Positions 44,691 through 56,864 are shown, counted from the stretch's first letter. The stretch is 64,000 bases of DNA from Microcebus murinus (GCF_040939455.1 NC_134107.1:9735537-9799536), one strand, 5' to 3'. The notes: a model not told the origin generated them from the letters alone. Made by a program: numbers and translations.

Positions 44691-45639
44691 CCGACAGCTG
44701 AGAAAACTGTAGCGCCAGGGCAATTCTCCCCGCTTGGGTGCAGCTCTCTGCACTGTCCGCGTAGACCTGGTTTCCTGAGCCCAGGACCAGGGCGCAGGTT
44801 CACAAGGCAGAGGAAACAGTTCCGCCTCAACCTCGCCCTCAAAACAGGATTTCCAGACTCATCTTCCTCTCCACGAGACCCGGTGACGCCCACGGGCGCT
44901 GCCTGGTGTCAGGGACCCAGTCAAAGAGGTCCACCGCCCTCTGCTCTCTGCCCCAAAGCGTCCTTGCAGGACCTCGTAGGTGCGCGGGAGATGTTCTCTG
45001 GAAGGGGGAATGGGCGAATTAGTGAATGCAATGCATCATTGCATCTCTTGCCAACGGCAGTCTCCAATTCACCTCCCTCCAATCTCTCTGGAGGTCTCGG
45101 AGGGCGGGTTTGTGTGGACAGGTGCAGTCCTCAGCCGCCCCACCTGGCTGCCCCCTGATGGTCACCTTGCCATCTCAGAGCTGCCCCCATGCCCCCGAGG
45201 AGTCTTCCCATGTCCCTTTCAAGGCCCTGCCCCTACGTCCCCACCTTCTCCCATTGGGGGTACAGGGTGTGTACCGGGCAGCTACATTGTCACGGCTGCT
45301 GGGGCTCTGCGGTCCCCAAGTCTGCACCGAGGGCTGAACACCAGGCAGGGCAGGTGGCCCAGGGGGCCATGCGGGTCGGAGCTCTTCGGCCACACCTGGG
45401 TCCTGCTGCTTCCAAACCCACTCACCTGAAACAAGTGCCTTTCACCGTCCAGGTGATTCATACCTCACGGACCTAGTGTGACTTTTTAGGGGCGCGCCCC
45501 GCCGAGCGTCAGACCCAGCTGGGCTGAGCCTCTGCTTGCCCCTGGCATAACCACCCATCCAGCAGTGACCCGCCCAGCGCCAGCCACATGCTGGCACAGC
45601 AGCAACGAGCCAGGGCGGGACCCTTGGTCTTCCAAGACA

Positions 45640-45830
45640 GAGCAGGGGCGTGACAAACAGCCAGCATTTAATGAGCACCCACTGTGTGCCGGGACCCCGT
45701 CCTCGGCGCTCGTCTGCCTGTCCTCGTCTAATCCTCACCGCGGCTCTGCAAGGCGGCCGCGGACCTCGTGCACCGGCCGGACACGCGGAGACTCGAGCAA
45801 AGCGCGAACCCGCAGGGCTGTGGGATGGGG
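45640..45830 (-). mobile_element. MIR SINE, antisense
   Basis: 'catttaatgagcacccactg' then 'tgtgccgggaccccgtcctc', 'ctaatcctcaccgcggctct' and 'gcaaggcggc'. This is a GC-shifted antisense MIR. Confidence 0.75.
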
Positions 45831-46807
45831 CCCCTCTCCCTCCACCACCCCAGCGTCTCAGAGCTGGGCCCCATGCACGGGGGGAGGGAGGGCCCTCGGA
45901 CACTGCGCCTCGCCGTGGGCGCCTGGCTAAGCTGGTCCTGGGTCGCTCACGGCCGGGGCAGGGCTGGAAAGGCCCCGCCGTGGGGGTCGGTCGTGCTCCC
46001 GGGGAAGTGCCCTGCAGTAATGATTAACCCACACGCAGCACCTGGCTTCGAGCCTTCTGGCCGCTGACTCACTTTGCAAACTCCGCTCGCCCTGGGCGCG
46101 GCTTCTGTCGCCTCACTTGGGATTCCAGCAGCGGAGGTGTCACACAGCCAGCCGGGGTGGCCCCGGCATTCAGACCCGCCACCGGGAAGCCCGAGGCCAG
46201 CCACGTGGGAGAGGAGCTGATGGAGGAGACGGCGCTGGACCCCCTGCTGGCCAGTAAGGGGGGCTCGGGATTGGGGATGGGGGACCAGGGGACCGTCACT
46301 CTCTGCCCGTCCACCCAGGCGGGACACCCAGTCTGTCACTCTGTGGCCGTGCAGAGGGTGTGGGGTGGACCCAGGCAGCGGCTTCGGTGCGTGCCCAGCC
46401 CAGCCCAGCCGGGAGAGGGCAGGGCGGGGCCCGGCGGGCAGGCCGACGCCGGCTGCCTTCCCGCGGCACGCCACGTTGCCTACCTGCCGTAATCGCGAAC
46501 CCGGGGCGTCTCGGCCTTGGCACCGCTGACACCTGGAGCCGGCGACTCTTTGCCCTGGAGGCTGTCCTGTGTGTGGTAGAGTATTTGGCAGCAGCTGTGG
46601 CCTCTGAGACCAGTAACGCACCACGCTCTGTTGTGACGACTCTAAAATGCGGCCACAGTGTGTTCCGAGGGCACAACCCACTCTCCTCCATCGGGGACCC
46701 CTCCCTGCGTGCGTGCCCCGAGCACCGGCTCCGAGCACAGCCTCCAGGCCTCGACACAGCCCGGCCTCCCGGGGCCTACAACGCTGGTCCCACGCTGGGG
46801 GTGACTC

Positions 46808-46925
46808 CGGCTTTGGGGCCAGACCCGCTGCACTCGATCTCGGACCTGTCGTTTGCCAGCGGGGCCACCCAGGATGAGTGGCCTCACCTCTCTGCCCCGT
46901 GGCTCACTCCTCCGTCCGTGGGGCT
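46808..46925 (+). mobile_element. GC-shifted MIR SINE
   Basis: 'ccggctttggggccagaccc' then 'gatgagtggcctcacctctc' and 'tgccccgtggctcactcctc' parallel the MIR series 'ggctttggagtcagacag', 'aagtcacttaacctctctg' and 'cctcagtttcctcatc'. Many substitutions are A/T to G/C. Confidence 0.5.
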
Positions 46926-47019
46926 GAGGCTGCCGTCCGCCCCAGAGCACCCTGGGTAAGGAAAGGCCGCCAGCTCAGACGCGGCAGGGCTCCAAGCACA
47001 GGGCCCGGCGCCCGCTGAA

Positions 47020-47110
47020 CGCTGCTGCGATCCCGTTTTACACAGGAGTGAGCCGAGGCCCAGAGAAAGCAAGGCACTCGCCGGAGGGTCGCACGGCCGG
47101 GCGGGCGGGG
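47020..47110 (-). mobile_element. MIR SINE fragment, antisense
   Basis: 'cgttttacacaggagtgagc' followed by 'cgaggcccagagaaagcaag' and 'gcactcgccggagggtcgc' is a GC-shifted antisense MIR core. Confidence 0.6.
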
Positions 47111-48010
47111 CTGCGAGGGCCCTAGACGTCTCTCCAGAGCCTCCTGTGCAGGGGCCGGCGGCTGAGCACGCAGAGACCCAGCCCCAGCCCGTCCGTGTGG
47201 CCTCGTGCGGTTCCCTCCCCTCTCTGGGCCCCGCTCCCTGCTAGACCGGCAGGTCCCATTCTAGACGGCACTGGGCTACACGGCGGGCCGCGTCACTCAC
47301 GCCAACCTGCCTTGGGGAGGGCCTGCTCTGTGGGGGCCCCGACGGCCTTCCTGGCATCGGGGACCAGCGGGGGGACACTTTGGGGCCGTGCGTCCGTCTG
47401 CCCCGCGCATCCTTTATCCCGTGCTGGTCGAGCGAGCGGACGCACGACTTCCCTCCGTCTATGCGTGAACGAACGCACGAGCAGCGAGGAGGCCGACCGG
47501 CCTCCCCTGGCACCCGACCGTGGGAACGCCAGGACGCCGCTGGGACGTCCCCTCCCGTACGGCAGGGCGAGGGAGGAGGGGCCCTGCGTGGCGGCTCCCA
47601 CTCTCCGCCGTCCGGAGCCCGCGGGGCGGCCGCCTCCTGGAGAGTCCCCGGGCGGAGGCTGGAACGTGCCCCGGGCTGGCCTCGGCTCCCGCCCTCTGGC
47701 CTCCACTGGGAGCAAGTCCAAGGGCAGAGGGGGCGCAGAGCAAGGATTTGCAGGAATGAGCAAAGTCGCTGGAAAAGGGCTAACTTTTGTTTTTGGTCTG
47801 TTCTGGAAGTGTCAGAGAGCTGAGACGGGGAGGAGTGCGACTCGAGCAGTGAGATGGTACAGAGGGGCCCTCGGCGGCTCCGCGCTGGTGCCGGGTGTCT
47901 GCGGTCCCTGCGCCGAGATGGTCCCGGCCATGTCCCCCCGGACGGCCACGCCAAATACGGGGGAGGGCGCCGTGGCAGCATGGCTCTGTCACTCCACGGC
48001 ACTGGCCTCT
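47111..48010. other. CpG-rich segment, possible weak CpG island
   Basis: CpG is frequent, especially 47390-47700 ('gcgtgaacgaacgcacgagc', 'ggaacgccaggacgccgctg'). Overlapping frames up to 282 codons exist on both strands without domains or consistent splice sites. It may be a CpG island or just GC-rich drift. No promoter motif was recognised. Confidence 0.4.
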
Positions 48011-48689
48011 CTCCCCGGAGAGTCTGGCCGTACGTACTTCTAGAGGGCGCCGAACTTGGGCCTCCAGGTAGAGGCCATCTCTACCTCTCCCAGGAGCCTT
48101 CTTGTGCAGGGCTCCGTCCAGGGGCTGCAGTGAGCGGTACTCCTATGCCAACTGCACAGCCCATGAACTTTGGACCTGGCCTTCAGTTCGTGCTGGCAGG
48201 GCAGGGCCGTAACTTGAGGGAGTCTCCTAGGAGGGGCCCTTGTGCTGCTGGAAGCTGCATCCTTGGTCTTCATTCCTTTGTCACTAAGCTTGAGGTTCTC
48301 AGGGCCCTCGATTATATTAATAACTCCAGCAGCTCCAAAGGGCAGTACTTAGACATGTATCCGTCAGTCACACTCTAGTATAAATAAGGTTAGCCGTGGT
48401 CTTTCCTGGTGACTGCTGCCTGAATGGGAGTGGGCTCCACTTCAGGGTGTTGGACAGCCATGGGCCAGCAAGGGGTGCCGAGGCCGTGGGAAGGGTCCCC
48501 GACGAGGGGCAGGTGCGTGGCTGCCAGTGGTAAACCATGCCCCTCCTCCAGCTGCCACCAAAGACCCCATATTTCTCTTCCAGTGCCGTGGGCAGGGGCT
48601 TCCTCCCAGGGTGGAGGCTGAGAAGGGTGGCAGGAAGATCGCGGGACCTGAGCCGAGCTGGGTCAGCTAGATCAGCTGGTGCCGGGACC

Positions 48690-48760
48690 CACCCGGGGCA
48701 AGTCGATGCCTCGGTTCCCAGCTGCCTCATCTGTAAGATGGTCATGAGATGCCTGCGAGG
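48690..48760 (+). mobile_element. MIR SINE scrap
   Basis: 'cggttcccagctgcctcatc' then 'tgtaagatggtcatgagatg' is the late MIR core. Confidence 0.55.
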
Positions 48761-49245
48761 GCGGGACGCACGTGGCCGCGTTTCCCCGGCGACAGTCGAG
48801 GTCTGATGCTGGAGGCGGGAAAGGCCGCGCTCTCTGGCCACCGCCTCCATCTCCTCTTTAGGCGGAGAACCTCAGCGCCCAACCCCGCCGGGAAACCGCG
48901 TCTCTCTCTGCCGAGAGAAGCTGTGAGATCCGGCTGCGGGTGCTCACGGCGGGGAGAAAGGCAGCCCGGGGGCTTCGGGAGGCCGGGATGGCCGGACCGT
49001 GGCCAGGGCGAGTCAGGGAAGGGGTCCCCCAGTCAGAGGGGCGCACTGTTCCCAGGGTTTGCGGGAAAGTCTGTGTTAACCGGGCAGGCCGCGCAGACAG
49101 ATGGGAGAGAGGAAGGGAAGGAGGGCGCGGGAGGGAGGCCCGAAGGAAGGTCTTTCTCCTGAGGCCGAGACGGTGACGCTGCCATGAGAGGGCCGACCAG
49201 AGCTCTGCGGGGTCAGCTCACCAGCCGCCCGGCTCAGGGCGAGGG

Positions 49246-49297
49246 CCCCAGCCCCAGCCCCAGCCCCAGCCCCAGCCCCAGCCCCAGCCCCAGCCCT
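49246..49297 (+). repeat. (CCCCAG)8 hexanucleotide repeat
   Basis: Eight tandem 'ccccag' units. Gives Pro-Ser alternation in one frame. Confidence 0.97.
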
Positions 49298-49984
49298 GCA
49301 GCAGCTCGGCCACAGGGAGGCAGGGACGGAGCTGGGCTGGCAGCCGCCGTGGTGGCGAGGACCTTCAGAGTGTCACCAGCCTCATCCATGTGTCCTCATG
49401 CGATCGTCTGTTGGGAAATGTTCGAGAGGCCACGGCCTTGGCCGGCACCCTGGGGCGGGGCCGCGTGCTTGGGCAATTGCTCCCCAGGGCGAAGCGGCCT
49501 GTTATGTACGAGGAGCCCTGTGGCCTTCCCAGGAAGGCCGCGCTCCTCTGGGCTGTTTGCTCTCCGCTGGGAGGAGGGAGGAGTTCGGCGGCCACCTTGC
49601 AGGGAGAGGGGACCCAGGAAGGGCTTCTGTGGACTCAGCAGCGAGAGGCAGAAATGCTATCTTCCCAAAGGTGGAAATTACTCTCCCTCATATGAGAGAA
49701 GTTGAAAGATTCACCTCATGGCCCAGCATGGCTGCTTGAGCTCAAGCCATCAGACCTGCATTCCAGCAAAGGGGAGAGAGAAAGCGCAAAGGCAACTTCC
49801 TAGAAGTTGTCCACATAGTTTCACTCATTTGCACGGGCCTGAACTTAGTCCCGGGGCCACATCTAGCTGCAAGGGAGGCCGGGATGTGCAGTTTGGGTTC
49901 TCAGTGGTCACGTGCCAGCTAAAAATTAGGGGAATCTCGTATTAAGAAAAAGGCAAAGAATTAATGTGGGAGGCAGGGAGGAGA

Positions 49985-50072
49985 ACTGTCAGTCTGTAGC
50001 GCCTTGGTCTTCTCATCTATAAAATGGGATGTTTGCTCCCTGTGGTCTCTGAGTTCTTTCCAGCCTAGACAG
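49985..50072 (+). mobile_element. MIR SINE scrap
   Basis: 'ccttggtcttctcatctata' and 'aaatgggatgtttgctccct' match the MIR core-to-tail region. Confidence 0.6.
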
Positions 50073-50114
50073 CATGTGACTCTATGCTCCACACAATTTG
50101 CCCCATGGAGTTTT

Positions 50115-50222
50115 CTAGACTTCAGGGTCCACCAGGGCAAGGAGCTCTGCGTGCTCTGTTCACGGCTATTTCCCAGGAGCCTGGCACACGATCTGTGTGT
50201 TTGTTGAGTGACTGAATGATGA
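50115..50222 (+). mobile_element. L2 LINE 3' terminus
   Basis: 'gagcctggcacacgatctgt' followed by 'gtgtttgttgagtgactgaa' and 'tgatga' is the L2 3' end, with only a very short tail in contrast with the one at 17578. Confidence 0.7.
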
Positions 50223-50344
50223 CTGGTGTTTTAACAGGCAGACCAGGGGCCACTCACTCTTTTTTTCTTCTCTTCTTCTTCATTTTAATAAAACGTTTCC
50301 TTTTTGCCTTTTCTGTTGCCTTCTCCTCCTTTTTCCTTTTTCAG

Positions 50345-50535
50345 ACCCCCAGCCCTACCCCGCTGGCCGCCGCCTGCCTGTCGTGCCTCCCGGACCACAG
50401 ACCTGGGTCTCGGAGGAGGCTGCGTTTGCAGAGCCCCAGGCCGGGGGGGCTGATGCTAAGTGGCTTTGACGCCCCGGTGCAGGCGGCCCTCCCTGTGTGC
50501 GCCCGGGAGTCCCTCCTCTCTCAGCTCTCAAAAAG
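50345..50535 (+). other. Possible exon (strong acceptor, donor at 50536)
   Basis: A long pyrimidine tract ends in 'ctcctttttcctttttcag' at 50326-50344, a good 3' splice site with many pyrimidines and no AG inside the last 40 bases. The next plausible donor is 'aaaaggtgact' at 50531-50541, giving a 191-nt exon. One frame is open throughout but codes a featureless peptide. It could equally be noncoding. There is no supporting partner exon in the window. Confidence 0.2.
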
Positions 50536-50539
50536 GTGA

Positions 50540-51690
50540 CTGTCACCCCGTCGACTGTCACCCAGAGAAAGGACAGCGAAGGCGAGTTCAGAGAGATTGA
50601 CAGGCGGAGTGTTTGCCCCGCAGGCTGTTTGGAGCGGCCAGCAGATCTCAGCCTAAAGCGAACGGGGCGGTCTGTGTGTGCCCAGGCAGAGTTTTAAGTG
50701 GGCCCAGGCATGAGACGACTGCCTCTCCAACAAGGGAACCACCGCATTTCCTGTGTAAGCTCCACCTGCACGCGCCCGCTGTGTATTTTTTTTTTCCTGC
50801 TTTGGAAACTGTAAACTGCTGTAATTCATATCATATGTATCATCTTCCTGGAGCCTTAAAACAATTCATGACCAATTGGATGTTTTTCCTGGCCCTCCCA
50901 CTCTGTACTTTGTTGCATTTCTGCGTAAATACACTGTATCGACATATCCCTGGGGTTAAGCCTGAAGACTCGGCTCACAAATCCCAGAGGATTCCGCCCC
51001 CACCAGCATTCCTAAGAGAGCTGGCGAGTTGGGTCAGGGACAGCCAGCAGCCCTCAGGGCCTTTCCACGGCCATTCCCTGGGCCTGAGTGTCCTTCCTCC
51101 CTCCTCCAGCCCGGATGACACACTTCCTGTCCCTGGCAGGGCCCTCCCCAGCCCCCCTTCTGGCATCTTGTCATTCTCTGCCCCCTCACTCTGCCTCATT
51201 TTTCCTTAAAACCCCCTCACTATCTGGCATGATAACATTGGCTTATTCTCTTTCTCCCCCATAAAAATATAATTTCCATCATAGCAGAGACTTAAAAAAA
51301 AAAATCACTGTACCCTCAGCACTGTGCATGTGCCAAGGTGATCCGAGTGCTCAAGAAACGCTTCGACCTTTCTAAATATTTTCTACTGGCCCTGATATAG
51401 GCTCTATTAAAGGTGAAAAATACTTTCCCTCCCCAAGTCTAGCAAGTCCGGGGAGTTCTTCTTCTCGGGCAGTGTAAGAAGTCCCAGCACGTGTCCTACT
51501 TTATCACATGCATTTAGATCCCATCTTGTTCTAAAAAGATTATAAGGTAGCTCACCCAAATTTTTAAAATTCCTCAAAAAATTAAAACCATTTGGAAGTT
51601 CACAAGGAAAAAGTGGCGCAGGGAAAGTACGGTTTGGAAAGTGAGATGTTAAAAACAATATTTAGCACTGATAGATGGTTGCTGTGGGCA
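50540..51690. other. Unique DNA; AT-richer from 50750, no gene
   Basis: 50780-50960 is AT-rich and not a known repeat ('catatcatatgtatcatctt'). 51230-51600 is AT-rich with an A-run near 51293. No gene supported. Confidence 0.4.
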
Positions 51691-51699
51691 AGGCAGGCT

Positions 51700-51850
51700 A
51701 TTCCACCTGTTTTTGGTCACTTTCTCTCCATGACAAACCTTGGGCGAGGCACTGTAATGGACGCCCATTGTACAGATGAGGAAACTGAGGCACGGAAAGG
51801 AAAAGGCACTTGCCCAAGATGGCTGGGCTGGTCGAAGGCAGGCAGGTGTG
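51700..51850 (-). mobile_element. MIR SINE, antisense
   Basis: 'gggcgaggcactgtaatgga' then 'gtacagatgaggaaactgag' and 'gcacttgcccaagatggctg' is the antisense MIR series. Confidence 0.8.
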
Positions 51851-52624
51851 AATCACTGGTCTCTTACGCAGCAGAACCACGTGTTCTTGGCCCCGACACC
51901 TGGACCCAGGGACACGGGGGCCACCTGAGGGGACCAGGGGGCTTTAAGCATCTGCCCAGAGCACCTCCCCAAGTCGCCGTTTGACAGTTTATGGTGTCCA
52001 TGAAATCAGACCACGCCCATGGCTCAGAAGGCAGATGCCTGTGACCGACAGCCAGCCGGTCCCCAACAGAAAGGGGGCCCGGCTATTGTCTGAAGAAGAA
52101 CGGGATGGGTGGGAGGCTCTGTGACACGCAGGGGCGAAGGCAGTCTGGGAGAGCGGCGAGCAGGAGGGCCAGTGCCCAGCCCGCACGCTGGCGCAGGACA
52201 GCCCTGGCACTGCACGCGGCAGCCCCGGCCCCCGGACAGCGCCAGGAGAGTGCCGGCCGCCCTCCCTGGCCCAGGCGCCGAGCCGCTCACAGAGCACCTG
52301 ACCGGCCCGGCCGGGGCCACGTGTCCACCGCAACGGGAGCTGGGCTCGTCTACCCGCGGCGCAGCTGGCATTCTAGATCAGCAGGGCCGGAGCCCTGTGA
52401 CCCTAGGGACTGGCAGGACCGCGGCAGCCCGACAGTTCCTATGGTGTTTGTTTTATTACTTTGCCCGCATAGCGGGGGCCAGGCGCTCATCTGCTGTGCT
52501 CTGCCCCTCCTCAGTCCCCAGGCCTGGTCTTCACGGACTGCGTCCCCTGTCCCCGTCGCCCTCTGGGTTGCGGGTGCATTGTCGATACCCCAGTCTCCGT
52601 AATAGTCCTTTCACCAAACTGTCT

Positions 52625-52910
52625 CCTCCGGGCTGACTTGTGTCCCCCTCCCCATTCACACGCCAAGGTCCTAACCCCGCCCCCCACCAGGTGGCTGTGT
52701 CAGGTTAAAATGAGGTCACCAGGGTGGGCCCTCATCCCACAGACCCGGTGTCCTTACAAGAAGAGGAGGTCAGGACACGGACAGGCACAAGGGACGGCCA
52801 TGTGAGGACACAGGGAGGAGACGCCGGCTGCCAGCCCCGGAGAGGGGCCTCGGGAGGAACCAGCCCTGCAATGACACGGTGATCGTGGACTTCAGCCTGC
52901 AGGGCGGAGA
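52625..52910 (+). mobile_element. MLT1-type solo LTR
   Basis: 'gggctgacttgtgtccccct' then 'ggttaaaatgaggtcaccag', 'tgggccctcatcccacagac', 'tgtccttacaagaagaggag' and 'aggaaccagccctgcaatga' follow the MLT1 order closely. The 3' end is short of the usual terminus. Confidence 0.85.
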
Positions 52911-54399
52911 CAACACGTGTCTGCTGTCCAAGGGGTGTAGTCCCTGTCCCGGCCGCCTGACCCCCACAGAGGCCACCCGCCTGCTACCGGCGCGTGTCGG
53001 GAGACTGAGGACGGCCGCGAACATCCGGGCTTGGAGAGGGGCTGGCTGGTGTCCGGCGTGGCCTGCAGGGCGCGCTGCGTGCTCACCCCAGGAGTGGGTG
53101 CTCCGGGGCTGCCGTCACCCCTGGAAGACGGGGAAGGAAAGCAGGGCTAGCGTGAGAACGCTGCCCGGTCCCGTGGTGCGTGGTGAGGCCCGGCCCGCAC
53201 CCGGGGGTGGGCCCACACCCGCTCTCCTCTGCTTCCCGGCGCGTGGAGGACACTTGTCACCGTCCTTCGGGATGGGAGGGTGGCCGCCCCGCTCGCCCAA
53301 GATGGCTGAAGTTAAAACAGGGGCCGGATGTACCCACCGGGCGTCACTCCACTAGTCAAAGCAACCTGGCACAGGTGACAACACGACAGTCGTGTTCCGT
53401 GTGTGCCGTCACAGTGGGAGAGGCCAGTCCATCCCAAGACGGTTCCCGCTGCCACATTCAAAGACCCTGGAAGTGGCCGATCTTGTCCCAAACCACGAAA
53501 TGTCCTGGCCGGGGCTCCCCGTCACCAGCGCCGGCCGGGCGGGAGGCTGGCTCTGCGACCTGCCCGACCACCTGCGAGCGGGGCGGGCCAGGGGACGGCG
53601 CACAGCCCACCCCAGCCCTGGGCTGCACGGACGACTAAGAGTGGCCGGCAGCTCCCTGTTGGAAGCATGGCCTGGGGACACGGACATTAGTTGAGATTGC
53701 AAAGCCAAACCTGTGTCATCGTAAGGGTGGCCTGGGGACACAGACTTTCCTCCCTTTTCAAGGACAAAGGAAGCCAGCTCCTCAGCAGGGCTGTCCCCTG
53801 AGACGGCTGCAGCCCCGTGGCTTTGTGCGCCGGGGACCCCCGCCCGGAGCCACCGTGGGCGGGAAGTCGCCACTGCTCTGGGCCCTTTGGAGATTTCTGA
53901 GGTCGGGTGTTGCTTTTGCTTCTCAGATTCCCTTAAACGACGACGGGAGGAAAGCGATATCTCCAAAGAGCGTTTGTGAGCAGCCCCCTCTCTCAGGGGC
54001 TGTCATTTGCATGCGGTGGCTGGCAGGGGCCAAGGAAAGTTTCCCAGAGGGACACTCGAGGAGGGTTGCCCAGGGCCCTCCGGGGAAGAGGCCTGGCCGG
54101 CGGGGCTGGGCGTCCCCACGGGCAGCTCGAGCGGGCTGTTTCCCTGGGAACTGTCACCCCCAAACCCACATTAAAGAAGAGGGGGAGGAGCGTGGGACAC
54201 TCCGCTCCCTTGGACCAAAGAACCGGAGCGACTTTGAGCTTTGCCTGGGGGTTCCGGGAAGCCGGGCACTGCCAGCCGACCCTCGGGTCAGTTCGCCAGG
54301 CCGCCACCCCCGCCCAGTGGCAACGGGGAATGCTTTTGTTGGCAGAGCACCTCAAAGCGCCGGCCCGAGGAGCAGACTCACCGGGTGACTGCAAATGCC
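52911..54399. other. Unique GC-rich DNA, no gene seen
   Basis: Open frames up to 187 codons, all low information and overlapping. No known repeat or RNA recognised. Confidence 0.45.
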
Positions 54400-54770
54400 G
54401 CCTCGATCGCCCTATTTTTAAACGACACTCGGTGTGAGGTTACCCTTCTCTCGAGAGGTATTTTCCCATCGCTCCTGAATGAAAGTTCTATTCAGGGCCG
54501 CCTGAATGTCCCTGTGACCTTCCAAGGAGAAAAGCCACCAAGTGCTTTCAATTACAGAAGGGACTTTCTCTATGAATCTGCCATCTTCAAATAACTTAGA
54601 AACATATTTAGAGTTCGTAATCTCACCTCTGTTTTATGCCAAGAGCGCTGGCATCGGTGCTATTTACTCTGAAATAAACCAGGCTGTGTTTTCTTTGCTC
54701 GCATATTGAGCGTAAATATTTGCACCATTAATTAGAGTCCGTTTAATTCCAAATCCTGGAGAGCCATGTG
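54400..54770. promoter_or_regulatory. AT-rich non-repeat island with homeodomain sites
   Basis: Abrupt change from GC-rich to AT-rich DNA without any repeat signature. Includes 'attaatta' (54727-54734), a palindromic paired-type homeodomain site, and 'cgtaaatatttgcaccatta' with a forkhead-like TAAATATT. Looks like a conserved developmental enhancer, but conservation is not tested here. Confidence 0.4.
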
Positions 54771-55084
54771 CGGCCTCGAGGGTAAACAGGCGGCTAGATG
54801 CTAGTCATCCCTGGAAGATTCGGAGCTGAGAGGCCTCCCGCAGGCCTTTCACCTGCCCCAGCTGCAAACAAACAAGCTGAAGGTTGAGGAGAGGCCAAGG
54901 AGCCCAGCGTCCAGGTTTGAAGGCAGCGAACCGCAGGGACTGAACGTGGGGTGTTTTCCTGTTGTTTCCATACCTGTCTTGTTATTCCTGGTACTAATGT
55001 GTTGCAACTGGAGCACTGAGTCCGTCCATGCTAATTCTGAATTCCAGAGAGATAAATGGAAGGTCGATAGGGTACTGCAGAAAG

Positions 55085-55290
55085 AGTTCTGGAGCTGATT
55101 AGAAACTTCTAGAATCAGTTGCACCTGCGTTTGAATCCAAATTCTGCCACTTGCCAGCTGTGTGGACTTGGGCACGCCATTCTCCCTCTCTGTGCCAGTT
55201 TCCTCAGCTGTGAATGGGAAGAGTACTTCATACCTCCTGGGGTTGAGGAGAGACAGATAAAAATAATTAAAGTGAATGCTTAATTCTGGT
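55085..55290 (+). mobile_element. MIR SINE, long copy
   Basis: 'gcgtttgaatccaaattctg' then 'ccacttgccagctgtgtgga', 'gccagtttcctcagctgtga' and 'ataattaaagtgaatgctta' run through most of MIR in order. Confidence 0.9.
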
Positions 55291-55814
55291 GCCGCGAGTG
55301 GCCCGACATCTCTGAGCCTAGGGCCACCTCCTTGCCTCCTAACAGGCAGGTAACAAACGTGAGGGGCACAGTGTCAGCTCGGAAAACCCTTGTACCACAC
55401 AGAAGCCAGCGTCACGCTTGCATTTCCCACTAATGCACGGCCCAGCTGCTGGCGTCCTGCAAAACTCTCTTAGGTGCAAAGGGAATCGATTTCAGGTGGC
55501 GCCAGGACCTGCCCCATAGGAGGCTGGCGGCACGTGGCGAGAACGGGCTTCCATGTCCACTTCTCTTGGAGACTTCGGGGGGCTGAGCAGGTCCCGCACC
55601 CCTCCGTCCCACACAAGTCCCCCCAGCCGGCAGTGTGGGGTCGGGTTCAGGACCCCCCAGTGTTTGCAGGTAGAACTGAGCAGCATCATTGCATTTTTGT
55701 TGTGCTTTATGACACGATCACCTTCTGTTTACGGTCGGGGATTCTTATCTTCATTTCCAATAATGACACTGGGTTCTTTAAAACCGAAGTTTGATAAGCC
55801 CTGAAAGGGAAGAC

Positions 55815-56155
55815 GATTCTTATGCATGCTGCAACGTGAGTGAACCTCGAGGACATTATGCTACTAAGCCAGACACAAAATGAACAAACCCTGAGTGAGT
55901 CCAGGGAGGTCCCCGGAGCAGTCAAATTCGTGCAGACCGTAAGCAGTGTGGCAGGTGCCAGAGGCTGGTGGCAGGGAGTTATTGTTCAACGGGGCCAGAG
56001 TTTCGGTTTTGCAAGATGAAGAGAGTTCTGCAGATAGATTATGGCGATGACTGCATGACCACGTGTTGTACTTAATGCCACTGAGCTATACATTCAAAAT
56101 GGTTAAAATGATAAATTCTATGTTAGTATGCTTTGCCAGAATTAAAAAATGGAGT
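55815..56155 (+). mobile_element. LINE-1 3' end (L1M type)
   Basis: 'acctcgaggacattatgcta' then 'gccagaggctggtggcaggg', 'gagttctgcagatagattat' and 'aatggttaaaatgataaatt' are the 3' portion and UTR of an L1M. Confidence 0.85.
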
Positions 56156-56284
56156 TTGAAATAGTGAGTTGGATCAAAGAAAGATATGAAGGAAATCATA
56201 ACACAGGAAGATCACGAATCCGGCTCCAATTAGAGACGTGAAGCTCGCGTGGCTGGTGTCCGGGAATGTCGGCTTTCTAGCTCC

Positions 56285-56527
56285 CAGCAGAGCAGGCGGA
56301 GCACGCTCTGGAGCCAGGGTGTTTGAGTCCCGGATCTCTCACTACCTGCTGTGTGACCTCGGGCAAGTAACTTCACCTCTCTGAGGCTCCGCGTCCTCAT
56401 CTGTAAAGCAGGAATGATGGTAGCACGTACCACGCGGACTTGCTGCACAGATCCGATGAGCTGAGGTTTATAAAGTGTTTGGCCCGGGGCCTGGCACACA
56501 ATAAGTGCTCTCTAAGTGTTGTTAAAT
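56285..56527 (+). mobile_element. Full-length MIR SINE
   Basis: Runs from 'gcgcacgctctggagcc'-like start through 'gacctcgggcaagtaacttc', 'acctctctgaggctccgcgt' and 'aatgatggtagcacgtacca' to 'tggcacacaataagtgctct'. It is one of the best-preserved MIRs in the window. Confidence 0.92.
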
Positions 56528-56864
56528 AAACAGACTTCCCCGAGGACAAGCACAGGCAGACAGCTTGCCCCGTCTGTCCGGGGGCCCCTCCGCAAGTCCA
56601 GCCCACAGACGGATGCCTGCTGCAGCTACGGGTCCCCTGGGTCAGAGCGGGGGACCGTCACTCCAGCAACCGCGTTCTGCTGCCGGGAGCCCCTGGTACC
56701 CGGGGCGAGCAGCTGCCCAGGAGGCTGGGCCAGGGAGGTCCCCAGCTGGGAGCCAAGCCCCCCTGCTCCCCCCTGCTGGCCAGGCCCAGCCCCACCCCGC
56801 CCTGCACGCACCGGCGTGGGCTCTCTCTAATCCCTTCGGAGGACCCTTTGCAAACAGGCCGAGG

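Noticed and set aside
45489..45500. 12-bp palindrome ggggcgcgcccc
   Set aside because: Expected by chance in CpG-rich DNA; no associated element.
47195..48043. 282-codon plus-strand frame in CpG-rich DNA
   Set aside because: A similarly long minus-strand frame covers it, the composition is that of random GC-rich sequence and no splice partners were seen.
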